Source: Flavobacteriales bacterium | GTDB lineage: Bacteria > Bacteroidota > Bacteroidia > Flavobacteriales_F > PHOS-HE28 | DNA: 64,000 nucleotides | Direction: 5' to 3' | Assembly (NCBI GenBank): GCA_019912395.1 | Contig: JAIOIH010000042.1 | Location: forward strand, 124,001-188,000 | Part shown: positions 35,731 to 44,676 of the stretch, in pieces | Layout of the letters: each line of letters opens with the position of its first letter | Position numbering within the stretch: the stretch's first letter is position 1 | The notes under the pieces: model-generated | What the model saw: only the letters and a program-made list of their open reading frames with translations | The model's database searches: none | What the model was told of the DNA's origin: nothing | Program-made: the position numbers and the translations under genes

Positions 35731-36261
35731 CTAAACGAAACGGGGGTCGGACTCCATTACGGTCCCGCACTTGTCGCATGTACGCAACTCCTTGCTTCCA
35801 TAGAACTTCCTGAACCGGGGCAGGAAATCCTTCTCAATGTCGTTCAGCACGAAATAATCCTCGTGGAGCTTATGGTTGCACTTCTCGCAGAACCAGAGCA
35901 GGCCGTCCTTCATCTCGCGATCGGCGCGCTTGGCCTCTATCACCAGGCCCACCGTTCCCGCACCGCGCCTCGGCTGGTGCGGTGTGCGGGCAGGCAACAG
36001 GAACATCTCGCCCTCCTTGATGGGGATGGTCACGGCCTTGCCGTTCTCCTGGATGCCCACCTCGATCCCGCCCTCCAACTGCAGGAAAAGCTCCTCGGTC
36101 TCGTTCCAGTGATAATCCTTGCGGGCGTTCGGGCCACCCACCACCATCACGATGAAATCGCCGGCATCCACGTAGAGGTTCTTGTTGCCTACGGGCGGTT
36201 TCAGCAGGTCCCGGTTATCCGTGACCCATTGCATCAGGTTGAAGGGGCGGCGTATGCTCAT
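35731..36261 (-). CDS. nbaC: 3-hydroxyanthranilate 3,4-dioxygenase
   Basis: 176 residues, a cupin of the expected length. Iron ligands lie in YHWNETEELFLQLEGG (His and Glu) and in PARTPHQPRR. The C-terminal rubredoxin-like CxxC pairs (WFCEKCNH and RTCDKCGT) of the bacterial and fungal-type enzyme are present. It opens the ring of 3-hydroxyanthranilate to 2-amino-3-carboxymuconate semialdehyde. It forms an operon with the decarboxylase. A TACTTTCG box (36280-36287) is 18 bp before the ATG. Confidence 0.95.
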   Translation of the reverse strand: MSIRRPFNLMQWVTDNRDLLKPPVGNKNLYVDAGDFIVMVVGGPNARKDYHWNETEELFLQLEGGIEVGIQENGKAVTIPIKEGEMFLLPARTPHQPRRGAGTVGLVIEAKRADREMKDGLLWFCEKCNHKLHEDYFVLNDIEKDFLPRFRKFYGSKELRTCDKCGTVMESDPRFV

Positions 36262-36329
36262 GGTGTTTCGATCGATCCCCGAAAGTACGGACCGACAACT
36301 GCGGATAAAAATCGCGGACCCCGAACAAC

Positions 36330-36361
36330 AAGGGGGCGGCCGCTTCCGCGACCGCCCCCTT
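36330..36361 (-). terminator. GC-rich hairpin terminator after the 943-residue-ORF T9SS gene
   Basis: aagggggcgg (36330-36339) pairs with ccgccccctt (36352-36361), with an inner CGC/GCG step. It lies 26 bp after the stop at 36387 and runs into a T-rich stretch on the minus strand. The same stem design occurs at 40175-40201. Confidence 0.75.
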
Positions 36362-36386
36362 GATCTGATCGCGCGTGGTATCTCCT

Positions 36387-39173
36387 TTACTTCACCATGA
36401 GCTTCACCGCGCTGCTGCCTTCAGTGCTGGTCACATGGAAGAGGTAGTTACCGGCCTTCAATTTTCCCGCCATTAAAAGTTGGTATGCTTCACCTGCCTT
36501 CAGGTTCGCCTGCTCCACATGAACGGTCCTTCCCGTCATGTCCAGCACGGTGACCTGCGCATTGGTCCACGATGCGGAAGGCACGAAAGTGAGGTCACCG
36601 GTACCCGGGTTCGGGTACACCTGAACGGTTCCGCGATCCATGTGGCTCACCCCGGTGGTGTTGTCCGATGTGATGCAGAGCACGAATGTTCCTGCCGTTC
36701 CATTCTCCTGGGTGAAGACCCGCACATGGTAGGTGGAATCCGTGAGCACGGCGAGTTCGATCGGCTCCCCGTCGATGGAGCAGGCGATGCTGCTATCACC
36801 GCAGGCTGCGAAAACCTCCATGCCGGCACCGTCAATGGTACCGGCCTCCAATGTGATCGTCACTTCATCGGCATCGCCCGTGCTGAACGTGTACCATACG
36901 TCCTGCCAGTTCTGAGCGGAATCAGCGCAGGTGGGCATATCGCCGCTGCCGGTGGCGTTGAGGTTGTCGCCGACCACAGCGCCGGTAGCGCAGGAATCAG
37001 GAGCAACCACGGTGATGCTTGCAGCATCGGCGCAGAGGTCGTTCGCGGGAGGTTCCACGGGTTCGCAGGCAACGGCTGTGGCGGTGATCGTGTATACGCC
37101 AACTGCACTGGCGGTATCCATCATTACGGGGATCCAATAGGTGCCTGCTGCCAGTTCGTCGAAAACCTGGATCAAGCTGCCCGAAGCGCAGGTATCGGTA
37201 CTGCTCGGTTGGATCAACTGCGTGGCCGGGCAATCGCTGTAGATGCCCATGGCAAACGTTGAGAAGGTGCTATCCGTACTGCAGTAGTCCAGTGTTACGC
37301 TGGCGCATTCCGTAAGGGTGATGGATTCCCACACATTGGCGTAACCCAAGCCCTCACTATCCGTGGCACCGGTGTTATCTCCATTGAGCGTTAGGGTGTC
37401 ATCAACGGCCAGCACATTGGGTAGCACATTGCTGCAGAGGTCGTTCACCGGTCCGGTCACGGTATCGCAGGCCACGGCCATCACATTGACCGAGTACATG
37501 CCGAGCGCACTGGCGGTATCCATCAATACAGGGATCCAATAGGTGCCCGGGGGCAGGCCCTCGAAAATCTGGACCAGGTTCCCATTTGCACAGCTATCCA
37601 CGGCTGTTGCGGGTATGAGCTGCGTGGCGGGGCAATCGGCATAGACGCCGATGGCATAAGCGCTGAAAGCGGGATCGGTACCGCAGTAATCCACCGTTAT
37701 GTTGGCACACTCGGCGATAGTGAATGCTTCCCATACATTGGCATAGCCCAGCCCCTCGCTATCCGTTGCGCCGGTATTATCACCGGTGAGCACCAAGGTG
37801 TCGCCCAGTGACAATCCATTCGGGATAATGGCATCGCAGAGATCATTTGGAGGGGTGATCACAGTGGGGCATGCAACGGCGGCCACATTGATCGCATAGG
37901 CACCTTCAGCATCATCCGGTACCATTACCACGGGGATCCAGTATGTGCCCGGGGCCAAGCCTTCGAAGTTCGCGGTCAGATTGCCGTCGGCACAAACGCC
38001 GTAGTTCTCCGGCTCTATCAGCTCCATGGCCGGGCATTCGGCATAAATACCCGGGATGGCAGCTGCGGTGAAAAGGGGGTCGGTACCGCAGTAGCTTACT
38101 TCCACATCCGCGCATTCGGTGATGGTGAAGGATTCCCACACGCTGGCATAGCCCAGCCCCTCGTTGTCCGTGGCTCCGGTATTGTCGCCATTGATCACCA
38201 GGGTATCGCCCACGGCCAGGTCATTTGGCTCGGCACCGTTGCAGAAATTGTTTACAGGTCCGGCACAGGCCGTGGCCGTGACGTTCAAGGTGTAGGCACC
38301 CTCCGCAGTACCGGCTTCCAGCACAACAGGGATCCAGTACGTGCCGGGAGCGAGGCCTTCGAAGGTGTCACTCCTGTTCCCGTCCGGGCAGGTGCCACCC
38401 GCAGTGGTGTCAATGAATGCGGTGGCGGGGCAGTCCGCATATATGCCGTGGAAATTCACGGTGAACGGGGGGGCGGTGCCGCAATAGTCCACGGTCACGT
38501 TCGCACACTGGGCCAGTGTGAAGGATTCCCAGACCACCGGGATGCCGAGTCCATCGTTATCCGTGGCACCCGTGTTGTCGCCGGTGATGGTCACCGTATC
38601 ACCGATGTCCAGTGCATGGGGTTGCGCACCGGTGCATAGATCATTGGGAGGGCCTGCGGAAGCACAGGCCGTGGCGGAGATGGTGATCACGTAATCCCCG
38701 ATCGCCTCATCTGCTCTCGACCATACGGGATAGTAATAGGTGCCTGCCGGGAGTTCGCTGTAGTACATCACCGGCTGCCCATCCACACATTCATTGTTGT
38801 TGTAATCCTGTGTCACAACGAGTTCGTCCGCTGGGCATTGGGGTGTGACCGCATTCCAGAAATAGTCACCAAAAAAGGGTGCAGTTGACCCACAGAACGC
38901 AATGCTCACATCCGCGCACTGCGCAGTGGTGAAGGCCACCCATACCACGGGTACCCCGAACGCGTCCAAGCCGGAGCCGGGCTCATTGTCGCCATCGATC
39001 GTGGCTCCTTCATTGTTTCCGGTAAAGACAAGGGCACTGTCAATGGCCAAGGGCAAGGGGGTAACATCCTCGCAATGGTCATTTGGCGGTGGGTCTTGGG
39101 CTTGGACCGTGGCACTGGAGATCACGAAGTAAAAAGCCGCGAAGGCGGAGATCAAAAGTCTTGTTCTTTTCAT
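36387..39173 (-). CDS. T9SS type A surface protein with five ~130-residue tandem repeats
   Basis: 928 residues from ATG 39173 with a signal peptide (LLISAFAAFYFVISSATVQAQ). Five tandem units of about 125-140 residues follow; the last four are very alike, each with the words GDTLVLTGDNTGATDSEGLG, VWESFTIAECANVTVDYCGT, GIYADCPATQLI and FEGLAPGTYWIPVVMD. A sixth, different unit (LCADAASITVVAPDSC...) resembles a carbohydrate-binding-like pre-peptidase domain. The T9SS type A sorting domain (VQVYPNPGTGDLTFVPSASW, VLDMTGRTVHVE) ends the protein. Conserved cysteines per unit suggest disulfides. A role as repetitive adhesin or matrix protein is likely. Confidence 0.9.
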   Translation of the reverse strand: MKRTRLLISAFAAFYFVISSATVQAQDPPPNDHCEDVTPLPLAIDSALVFTGNNEGATIDGDNEPGSGLDAFGVPVVWVAFTTAQCADVSIAFCGSTAPFFGDYFWNAVTPQCPADELVVTQDYNNNECVDGQPVMYYSELPAGTYYYPVWSRADEAIGDYVITISATACASAGPPNDLCTGAQPHALDIGDTVTITGDNTGATDNDGLGIPVVWESFTLAQCANVTVDYCGTAPPFTVNFHGIYADCPATAFIDTTAGGTCPDGNRSDTFEGLAPGTYWIPVVLEAGTAEGAYTLNVTATACAGPVNNFCNGAEPNDLAVGDTLVINGDNTGATDNEGLGYASVWESFTITECADVEVSYCGTDPLFTAAAIPGIYAECPAMELIEPENYGVCADGNLTANFEGLAPGTYWIPVVMVPDDAEGAYAINVAAVACPTVITPPNDLCDAIIPNGLSLGDTLVLTGDNTGATDSEGLGYANVWEAFTIAECANITVDYCGTDPAFSAYAIGVYADCPATQLIPATAVDSCANGNLVQIFEGLPPGTYWIPVLMDTASALGMYSVNVMAVACDTVTGPVNDLCSNVLPNVLAVDDTLTLNGDNTGATDSEGLGYANVWESITLTECASVTLDYCSTDSTFSTFAMGIYSDCPATQLIQPSSTDTCASGSLIQVFDELAAGTYWIPVMMDTASAVGVYTITATAVACEPVEPPANDLCADAASITVVAPDSCATGAVVGDNLNATGSGDMPTCADSAQNWQDVWYTFSTGDADEVTITLEAGTIDGAGMEVFAACGDSSIACSIDGEPIELAVLTDSTYHVRVFTQENGTAGTFVLCITSDNTTGVSHMDRGTVQVYPNPGTGDLTFVPSASWTNAQVTVLDMTGRTVHVEQANLKAGEAYQLLMAGKLKAGNYLFHVTSTEGSSAVKLMVK

Positions 39174-39324
39174 GAGCATGGTGTTCAATTGGTGGCTTGA
39201 ACAAGGGGTCCAAGCCACCGAGGCAACTTCGGATCACAAGAACGCACATATTCCCGAACGGTTCGCTGATGCCGGTCAGAATCGATCGTTGGCGGGATGT
39301 TCAAACGTCATCATGCCACCCATC

Positions 39325-39332
39325 TACCTTTG
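39325..39332 (+). promoter_or_regulatory. -7 promoter box (TACCTTTG) four bases before the SDR gene
   Basis: Perfect TAnnTTTG, four bases before ATG 39337. The transcript is predicted to begin at or within the start codon. Confidence 0.55.
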
Positions 39333-39336
39333 CTGC

Positions 39337-40125
39337 ATGAACATTCGATTGGACGGTCTTCATGCCCTTATCGGTGGCGGCACCCAAGGCATCGGAAATG
39401 CCACGGCCCGGGAAATGGCACGGTTGGGCGCCCGGATCACGCTGTTGGCGCGCGATACTGCCAAGTTGCAGGAAGCCGTGGCGGAACTGGATACTTCCAA
39501 GGGACAAGAGCACTTATTCCTCGCCACCGACATGGCGGACACCGCCGCACTGGATGTCACCATTGCGGCGCATGTGCAGGCACACGGCCCGGTGGATATC
39601 CTGGTGAACAACACGGGCGGCCCGCCGCCCGGACTTGCCCACGAAGCTTCGATCGAGGCGTACGAGAATGCCTTCCGCTTGCACCTGCTCGCCTTTCAAT
39701 CGCTGGTCCTTGCCATCGTTCCCGGGATGAAGGAGCGTCGCAACGGCCGCATCATCAACGTGATCAGCACCAGCGTGAAGGTGCCGCTGCCCAACCTCGG
39801 CGTGAGCAATACCGTGCGTGGGGCCGTGGCCCAATGGGCGAAGACCTTGGCCAATGAGCTGGGACCTTTCAACATCACCGTGAACAACGTGCTGCCCGGT
39901 GCCACCGCTACGGGCCGGTTGAAGGCGATCATCGGCAACAGGAGCAGTAAAATGGGGGTGACCGAAGAAGCCGCCGCACAGGAAATGATGGATGAGATCC
40001 CCATGCGCCGCTTTGCCGGACCGGAGGAGACCGCCGATGCCATCTGTTTTCTCGCCGGACCATCTGCCGCATACATCACCGGTGTGAACCTGCCCGTGGA
40101 TGGCGGCAGGACCGGTTGCTTGTGA
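39337..40125 (+). CDS. SDR-family protein lacking the catalytic Tyr-Lys pair
   Basis: 262 residues. The Rossmann motif GGGTQGIGNATARE, the DILVNNTGGPPPGL strand and the C-terminal AAYITGVNLPVDGG mark a classical SDR fold. The usual YxxxK active-site pair is replaced: the region reads PNLGVSNTVRGAVAQWAKTLA, where tyrosine and lysine would be expected. I recall an SDR clade with this NNTGGP / LSN..R signature. It may bind NAD(P) without the usual reaction or use other residues. Its place between kynurenine genes suggests a role in aminomuconate metabolism, which is inference from context. Confidence 0.85.
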   Translation: MNIRLDGLHALIGGGTQGIGNATAREMARLGARITLLARDTAKLQEAVAELDTSKGQEHLFLATDMADTAALDVTIAAHVQAHGPVDILVNNTGGPPPGLAHEASIEAYENAFRLHLLAFQSLVLAIVPGMKERRNGRIINVISTSVKVPLPNLGVSNTVRGAVAQWAKTLANELGPFNITVNNVLPGATATGRLKAIIGNRSSKMGVTEEAAAQEMMDEIPMRRFAGPEETADAICFLAGPSAAYITGVNLPVDGGRTGCL

Positions 40126-40174
40126 TGCCAATCCCTATTTAAAGGAGACCATAGAGGACCTCCTGAAAGCAGCA

Positions 40175-40201
40175 AGGGGCGGCCGCAATGCGACCGCCCC
40201 T
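40175..40201. terminator. GC-rich hairpin terminator between convergent SDR and T9SS genes
   Basis: aggggcgg (40175-40182) and ccgcccct (40194-40201) with an inner CGC/GCG step and AAT loop. It lies between two converging stops (40125 and 40224) and can serve both strands. The stem is nearly the same as at 36330-36361. Confidence 0.75.
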
Positions 40202-40223
40202 CGGCGTTAGTGGGAGCTGATGA

Positions 40224-42338
40224 TCACTTGATCATCACCGGGCGGCTGCTGATGCCGTTAGCGCTGATGAGGCGCAACGTGTAGGTGCCTTGAGCCAGTT
40301 TACCGTTCAAAGGCAAGGTCACGGGCCGGCCCGCGCTCATGCTCTGCTGATGGCTGTACACTACACGGCCGGTCATGTCAGTGAGTTCGAATTCCACCGA
40401 TCCGCTCAGATCGGCACCACTGATGGTAACGTCGCCGGTGGTGGGGTTGGGGTACACATTCATATCCAAGGTGTTCACTTCACGAACACCGGTAGGGATG
40501 GTGATCTCAACGTGGTAGTCCTCGATCTCGCCAAAGGAGTACTCCGCACATGGATCCATGCTCGCTTCATCCCATGCGCAACGAACACGTAAGCGCGTGG
40601 TGCCCAACGTGGCATCGGCTGGTACGGTGAATGAAAGTGCGATCAACTCTCCGGGTGTGGTTCCCGCGAATTCTCCTAGCTTCTCCGTGACTTGGAAAGT
40701 GGTGTCCACATTGTAGTCGATCCATGCTGCGAAGTAGTCCTCACCGTAAGTCCCGCTGGTGATGGAGAGGGTGTATGAACCACCTTGCTCCAGCATGGTG
40801 CTCTGTGCTGTGTAGTCCTCGTAGTTGTTGTCCCCGGCAGTGGTGTTGTTGATCGCACCCAACGTCACATTGGCAATGAAATCCCCATCAGTGGGATCAG
40901 CCTGAGTAGGCACGCAGTATTGGGCCGGCGGCACACCTGTGGTAATACAGATGTTGAAATTGTGGTCCGTTGATCCATGTGCATAGTCATACACGCGGAG
41001 ATAGTACGTCACACCAACAGTCAACCCGGTCAGCGGAGTCACCTCGGTGACCGGATCCGGGTTCGGAAAGGTCGGGTCTCCGCAAACAATGGAAGTAAGG
41101 TCGGCACAGCTTCCGGAGAACAGCTCCATCACGGCATCAAAATTTCCAATGCCTTCAATGATCACGGTGTGTTCCGTTTCCGTGGCGGTGAAGGAATACC
41201 ACACATCCTTGGCATCCGGGCTGGTGTAGCCATTGCAAAGAATGGGATCCATGCTTTGGGTCGCTCCGGCAGTGGTCCCGGCTACCGGAACACAATCCGT
41301 AGCTGGGGTCAGTTCAATAGCTCCGGCGCACTCGTCATTTGCGGGCGGTGTAGCGCAGGCTGTGGCGGACACCGTGATCGTGTAGGGACCCACCGCATCG
41401 TTCGCGGGGTCCATCATTACTGGATAATAGTAGGTTCCGGCAGGGACATCCGTATAGAAAATGGTGTAATTGCCATCTGTGCACGAGGTAGCATCAAAGC
41501 CACTATTGGCGACGAAGTCCGTGAAAGGGCAGCCAATGAACAAGTTGGCAAATGCATTTCCGAATGCTGGCGTGGTCCCGCAATAGGCGATTGCCAAATT
41601 CGTGCATTCAGTGGTGGTGAACATTTCCCAGACAGCAGGCGTGGCACCCAAGCTGTCAGCACCGGTGGTGGCTCCCGTATTGTCCCCGGTGAAGGTGACG
41701 GAGGAGCCTGCGGCAAGGTCCTGGTTCACAGCTCCGGTGCAATCGTCATTGACGGGCGCGGGATCTTGTGCTGCAAAGCTGACGCACAAAGTGAACTCTC
41801 CGCCTACACCGAAGTCCGTGTTCGCAAATACGCGGATGTAGTAATCCGTGTTCGGGGTCACGTTCACTTGGATAGGTCCAGCAGGATTGATCTCGCAAGC
41901 GATCTCGGCACCTGGATCACAGGTGGTTTGCACCGTGAAAGCCCAATCCGTTCCGTCCACATTGGCCATGTTAACAGTGACCACTGAGTTCGTATCGGAA
42001 TTGAAGCTGTACCACACGTCCTGATAGCCATCGGTAGAAGTGTCACAGGTCGGATCCCCGGTGGAGATCGTTGATGTACCGTTATTGCCGGTGACCATTG
42101 AGGTGCCACAATCCGCCGTGGGCACCAAGGTCAATGCTTGCGCTGCGGAGCATTCATCATTGGCTGGCGCACCGCCACCACGCATGGCATTGCCGTGGGT
42201 TGCCAATTGGCCGCGGACATGGGCCGGACGTAGTGTTTGCAACTGATCCGTGCCCGCCTTGCCATGGCTCTGGGCCATGCTGCTTCCGGCAAGCAAAAGT
42301 GCTGAGGTTGTAAGCAGAGTAGCGTAGATGTTCTTCAT
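40224..42338 (-). CDS. T9SS type A surface protein with GEVED domain
   Basis: 704 residues from ATG 42338 with a signal peptide (YATLLTTSALLLAGSSMAQ). Three pre-peptidase-like units (ANDECSAAQALTLVPTADCG, NDDCTGAVNQDLAAGSSVTF, ANDECAGAIELTPATDCVP) resemble those of the 36387-39173 protein. A GEVED-type domain follows (YCVPTQADPTDGDFIANVTL, EYSFGEIEDYHVEI), then the T9SS type A sorting domain (MNVYPNPTTGDVTISG, LTDMTGRVVYSHQQ). It is probably a surface-displayed binding protein. The gene is separate from its similar neighbour, with the SDR gene between them. Confidence 0.9.
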   Translation of the reverse strand: MKNIYATLLTTSALLLAGSSMAQSHGKAGTDQLQTLRPAHVRGQLATHGNAMRGGGAPANDECSAAQALTLVPTADCGTSMVTGNNGTSTISTGDPTCDTSTDGYQDVWYSFNSDTNSVVTVNMANVDGTDWAFTVQTTCDPGAEIACEINPAGPIQVNVTPNTDYYIRVFANTDFGVGGEFTLCVSFAAQDPAPVNDDCTGAVNQDLAAGSSVTFTGDNTGATTGADSLGATPAVWEMFTTTECTNLAIAYCGTTPAFGNAFANLFIGCPFTDFVANSGFDATSCTDGNYTIFYTDVPAGTYYYPVMMDPANDAVGPYTITVSATACATPPANDECAGAIELTPATDCVPVAGTTAGATQSMDPILCNGYTSPDAKDVWYSFTATETEHTVIIEGIGNFDAVMELFSGSCADLTSIVCGDPTFPNPDPVTEVTPLTGLTVGVTYYLRVYDYAHGSTDHNFNICITTGVPPAQYCVPTQADPTDGDFIANVTLGAINNTTAGDNNYEDYTAQSTMLEQGGSYTLSITSGTYGEDYFAAWIDYNVDTTFQVTEKLGEFAGTTPGELIALSFTVPADATLGTTRLRVRCAWDEASMDPCAEYSFGEIEDYHVEITIPTGVREVNTLDMNVYPNPTTGDVTISGADLSGSVEFELTDMTGRVVYSHQQSMSAGRPVTLPLNGKLAQGTYTLRLISANGISSRPVMIK

Positions 42339-42434
42339 CTGTTGGGTTTTGGGTGTTGGGTAGGCGGCAAAGATGCACGAAAAACCGAGGTTCCCGAACA
42401 AAAAAACGTCCGATCCTCGTTCTGTCCGGACCGA

Positions 42435-43142
42435 TCATTCGTCGGGCACCACCAGCCTGAACCCCTTGCCATGCACATTGGCCACCTCCACTTCGGGGTC
42501 CTCCGCCAAGTACTTGCGCAGCTTCGCGATGTACACGTCCATGCTCCTCCCGTTGAAGTAGTTGTCGTCACCCCAAACGGTGCGCAGGGCCGTGGACCTC
42601 TCCAGGACGGAGTTGGCATTCTCGCTGAGCAGGTGCAGGAGGTCATTCTCCTTGGTGGTCAGGTTTCGCTCTCCCTTGGGGCCGGTGAGGACCTGCTTTC
42701 GCGCATCGAAGGTGAACCGCCCCAAGGTGAAGGAGGTCCGCCTCTCCTCCTGCGGGGCAGCGCCCCATGATCGGCGGAGCACCGCATCGATCCGCAGGAG
42801 CAACTCCTCCATGCTGAAGGGCTTGGTGAGGTAATCGTCCGCACCGCACTCGAAACCGGTGAGCGTATCCTGCCGCATGTTCTTGGCACTCAGGAAAATG
42901 ATCGGGGTTTCCCTGTCCGTCCTGCGGATCTCCCGCGCTAGCGTGAAGCCGTCCTTCAGCGGCATCATGATGTCCAGCAGCAACAGGTCAAATTGGCCCT
43001 TTTCGTAGGCCATCAGCCCTTCTGCACCGTCCTTGCGCAGCTCCACATCGTAGTTCTTGGCTCGCAAGTATTGGGCAAGCAGGGTGCCCAGGTTGGGGTC
43101 ATCCTCGCATAGCAGTAGTTTGGCCTTCCTCTCCATGTTCAT
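42435..43142 (-). CDS. OmpR-family response regulator
   Basis: 235 residues. The receiver domain has the acidic pocket CEDD, the phosphorylation aspartate in LLLLDIMMPLKDG, and the lysine in DDYLTKPF. The C-terminal winged helix ends with RSMDVYIAKLRKYL and VHGKGFRLVVPDE. It overlaps the 3' end of the kinase gene by 44 bases, so the pair is translated together. It resembles the RprY-type regulators of Bacteroidota. Target genes are unknown; the adjacent surface-protein and dehydrogenase genes are candidates. Confidence 0.93.
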   Translation of the reverse strand: MNMERKAKLLLCEDDPNLGTLLAQYLRAKNYDVELRKDGAEGLMAYEKGQFDLLLLDIMMPLKDGFTLAREIRRTDRETPIIFLSAKNMRQDTLTGFECGADDYLTKPFSMEELLLRIDAVLRRSWGAAPQEERRTSFTLGRFTFDARKQVLTGPKGERNLTTKENDLLHLLSENANSVLERSTALRTVWGDDNYFNGRSMDVYIAKLRKYLAEDPEVEVANVHGKGFRLVVPDE

Positions 43143-44541
43143 AAGGTATGGTAATGATGAACCGACTTCCGGTTCCTTGTTCGGACCACTCGGAATTGCT
43201 CTCCACGCGAATGGTGCCTCCGTGCCTTTCCACCACGGACTTCACATAGCTTAGGCCCAGCCCGAACCCCTTCACGTTGTGTACGTTGCCTGTGGGCACG
43301 CGGTACAGGCGATCGAATATTTTGTTCTGCTCGGCGCGTGGAATGCCAATGCCGTTGTCGCGCACCTCGATGGTGAGCACTTGCGCATCGCTTCGGGTGG
43401 TGATGCGTACCACGGGGGAAACGCTGCAGTACTTCACGGCATTATCGATGAGGTTGTAAAATATGCTGGTAAGATGTGTGCGGTCACCGCGCACATGCGC
43501 CAATTCCGCCCCCGGCTGGAACGTGATGCGTCCTCCGCGCTTTTCGGCCTGCAATGCACTATTGCGCACCACCTCCGCCAGCAGCGCATGCATGTCCACA
43601 TCGGTGGTGCGCAGTCGCATTCCGCCTTGATCGGTCACGGCGCTCAACAGTACGCTTTCCACCAGCATGCCCAAGCGCTTGTTCTCATCGCGGATCATGC
43701 CCGTGAACATACGGATCTGTTCCGGGTCCTTGGGAATGCCTGGATCGTTCAGTGCCTCGCACGCCAGTGAAATGGTACTGATCGGTGTTTTCAGTTCATG
43801 CGTGAGGTTGTTCACCAGGTCGTTCTTGATGTCGCCCAAGCGCTTTTGGCGGAGGATGGTCCTTACCGTATAACCGAAGATGACCGCGATCAATAGCAAA
43901 AAAACGGCGGATGTCGCCACCATGGGCCACATGCTCCGCAGGAGCACCGAGGGCCTTGCGGGCACGTTCAAGTGAAGCCACCAGGTGGAGCCCGTCCGCT
44001 GTTCCTGCGGCCAGTCATTCCTGAACAGCTGCGTGCGGTGCGCACTGGCCTGCACCGCCCCCGAGTCCCGAAGGTCCGGCAGGCCCAGCAGTACGGCCTC
44101 ACCCGTTTCGCTGAATATGCCGTACTCAAAATTGCACTGGATATGTCGCAGTCGGAGTTCCTCGGTGATCAAGGAGTCCAGCAATCGGGGATCGATCCGC
44201 TCACGGATATCCCGGAACATGCCCGCCGAGAGGATGCCGCGAAGAAGCTCATCCAACGTATCGTCGTTCAGCCCTGCCGCCACCATGCCGGAAGCGTCGG
44301 TTCCGGGATCCGTCCGTATTGCGTTGCTCACACCGCTTCCCGGCAAATGGCTCAGGTTCTGGCGTGCCTCGGCGCGCTCCAGGCGATCGCTTACCGCTAC
44401 CAGGGCATTGTCGATGCTCTCATTGAATTGCGCATCCTTGAGCACCAGGGTGTCCTTTACCCATTTCGTCTGTATCCACACCAGACCGAGCAGGGCCACG
44501 CTAATGGCCACGACCAGTATCGTGATCGTACGCTTCTCCAT
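43099..44541 (-). CDS. Membrane sensor histidine kinase
   Basis: 480 residues. Two membrane helices (ITILVVAISVALLGLVWIQ near the start and MVATSAVFLLLIAVIFGYTV at about 232-251) enclose a periplasmic sensor of roughly 200 residues. HisKA has the phospho-acceptor in LTHELKTPISTISL, and the ATPase part shows NLIDNAVKYC, DNGIGIPRAEQNKIF and GFGLGLSYVKSV. It is the partner of the overlapping OmpR-type regulator. A TAGCTTTC box (44549-44556) lies seven bases before the ATG, divergent from the dehydrogenase promoter 109 bp away. Confidence 0.93.
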   Translation of the reverse strand: MEKRTITILVVAISVALLGLVWIQTKWVKDTLVLKDAQFNESIDNALVAVSDRLERAEARQNLSHLPGSGVSNAIRTDPGTDASGMVAAGLNDDTLDELLRGILSAGMFRDIRERIDPRLLDSLITEELRLRHIQCNFEYGIFSETGEAVLLGLPDLRDSGAVQASAHRTQLFRNDWPQEQRTGSTWWLHLNVPARPSVLLRSMWPMVATSAVFLLLIAVIFGYTVRTILRQKRLGDIKNDLVNNLTHELKTPISTISLACEALNDPGIPKDPEQIRMFTGMIRDENKRLGMLVESVLLSAVTDQGGMRLRTTDVDMHALLAEVVRNSALQAEKRGGRITFQPGAELAHVRGDRTHLTSIFYNLIDNAVKYCSVSPVVRITTRSDAQVLTIEVRDNGIGIPRAEQNKIFDRLYRVPTGNVHNVKGFGLGLSYVKSVVERHGGTIRVESNSEWSEQGTGSRFIITIPYEHGEEGQTTAMRG

Positions 44542-44664
44542 ACAGGTTGAAAGCTACTCGCCCCACTGGTATCGGGCATTGCCGGTTAACGATGTTTAAC
44601 CGGCACGCCAATGTAAAGCGGCATTTAGCTCCCCCTTGTACACACGCTGCGGGGAACGACCCTC

Positions 44665-44672
44665 TACTTTTG
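44665..44672 (+). promoter_or_regulatory. -7 promoter box (TACTTTTG) four bases before the dehydrogenase gene
   Basis: Perfect TAnnTTTG ending four bases before ATG 44677, the same layout as the SDR gene of the same pathway region. Confidence 0.55.
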
Positions 44673-44676
44673 TTCC

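Noticed and set aside
36387-39173. Tandem DNA repeats as a possible CRISPR array
   Set aside because: The units are about 390-400 bp, in frame and encode protein repeats; there are no short direct repeats with unique spacers and no cas genes.
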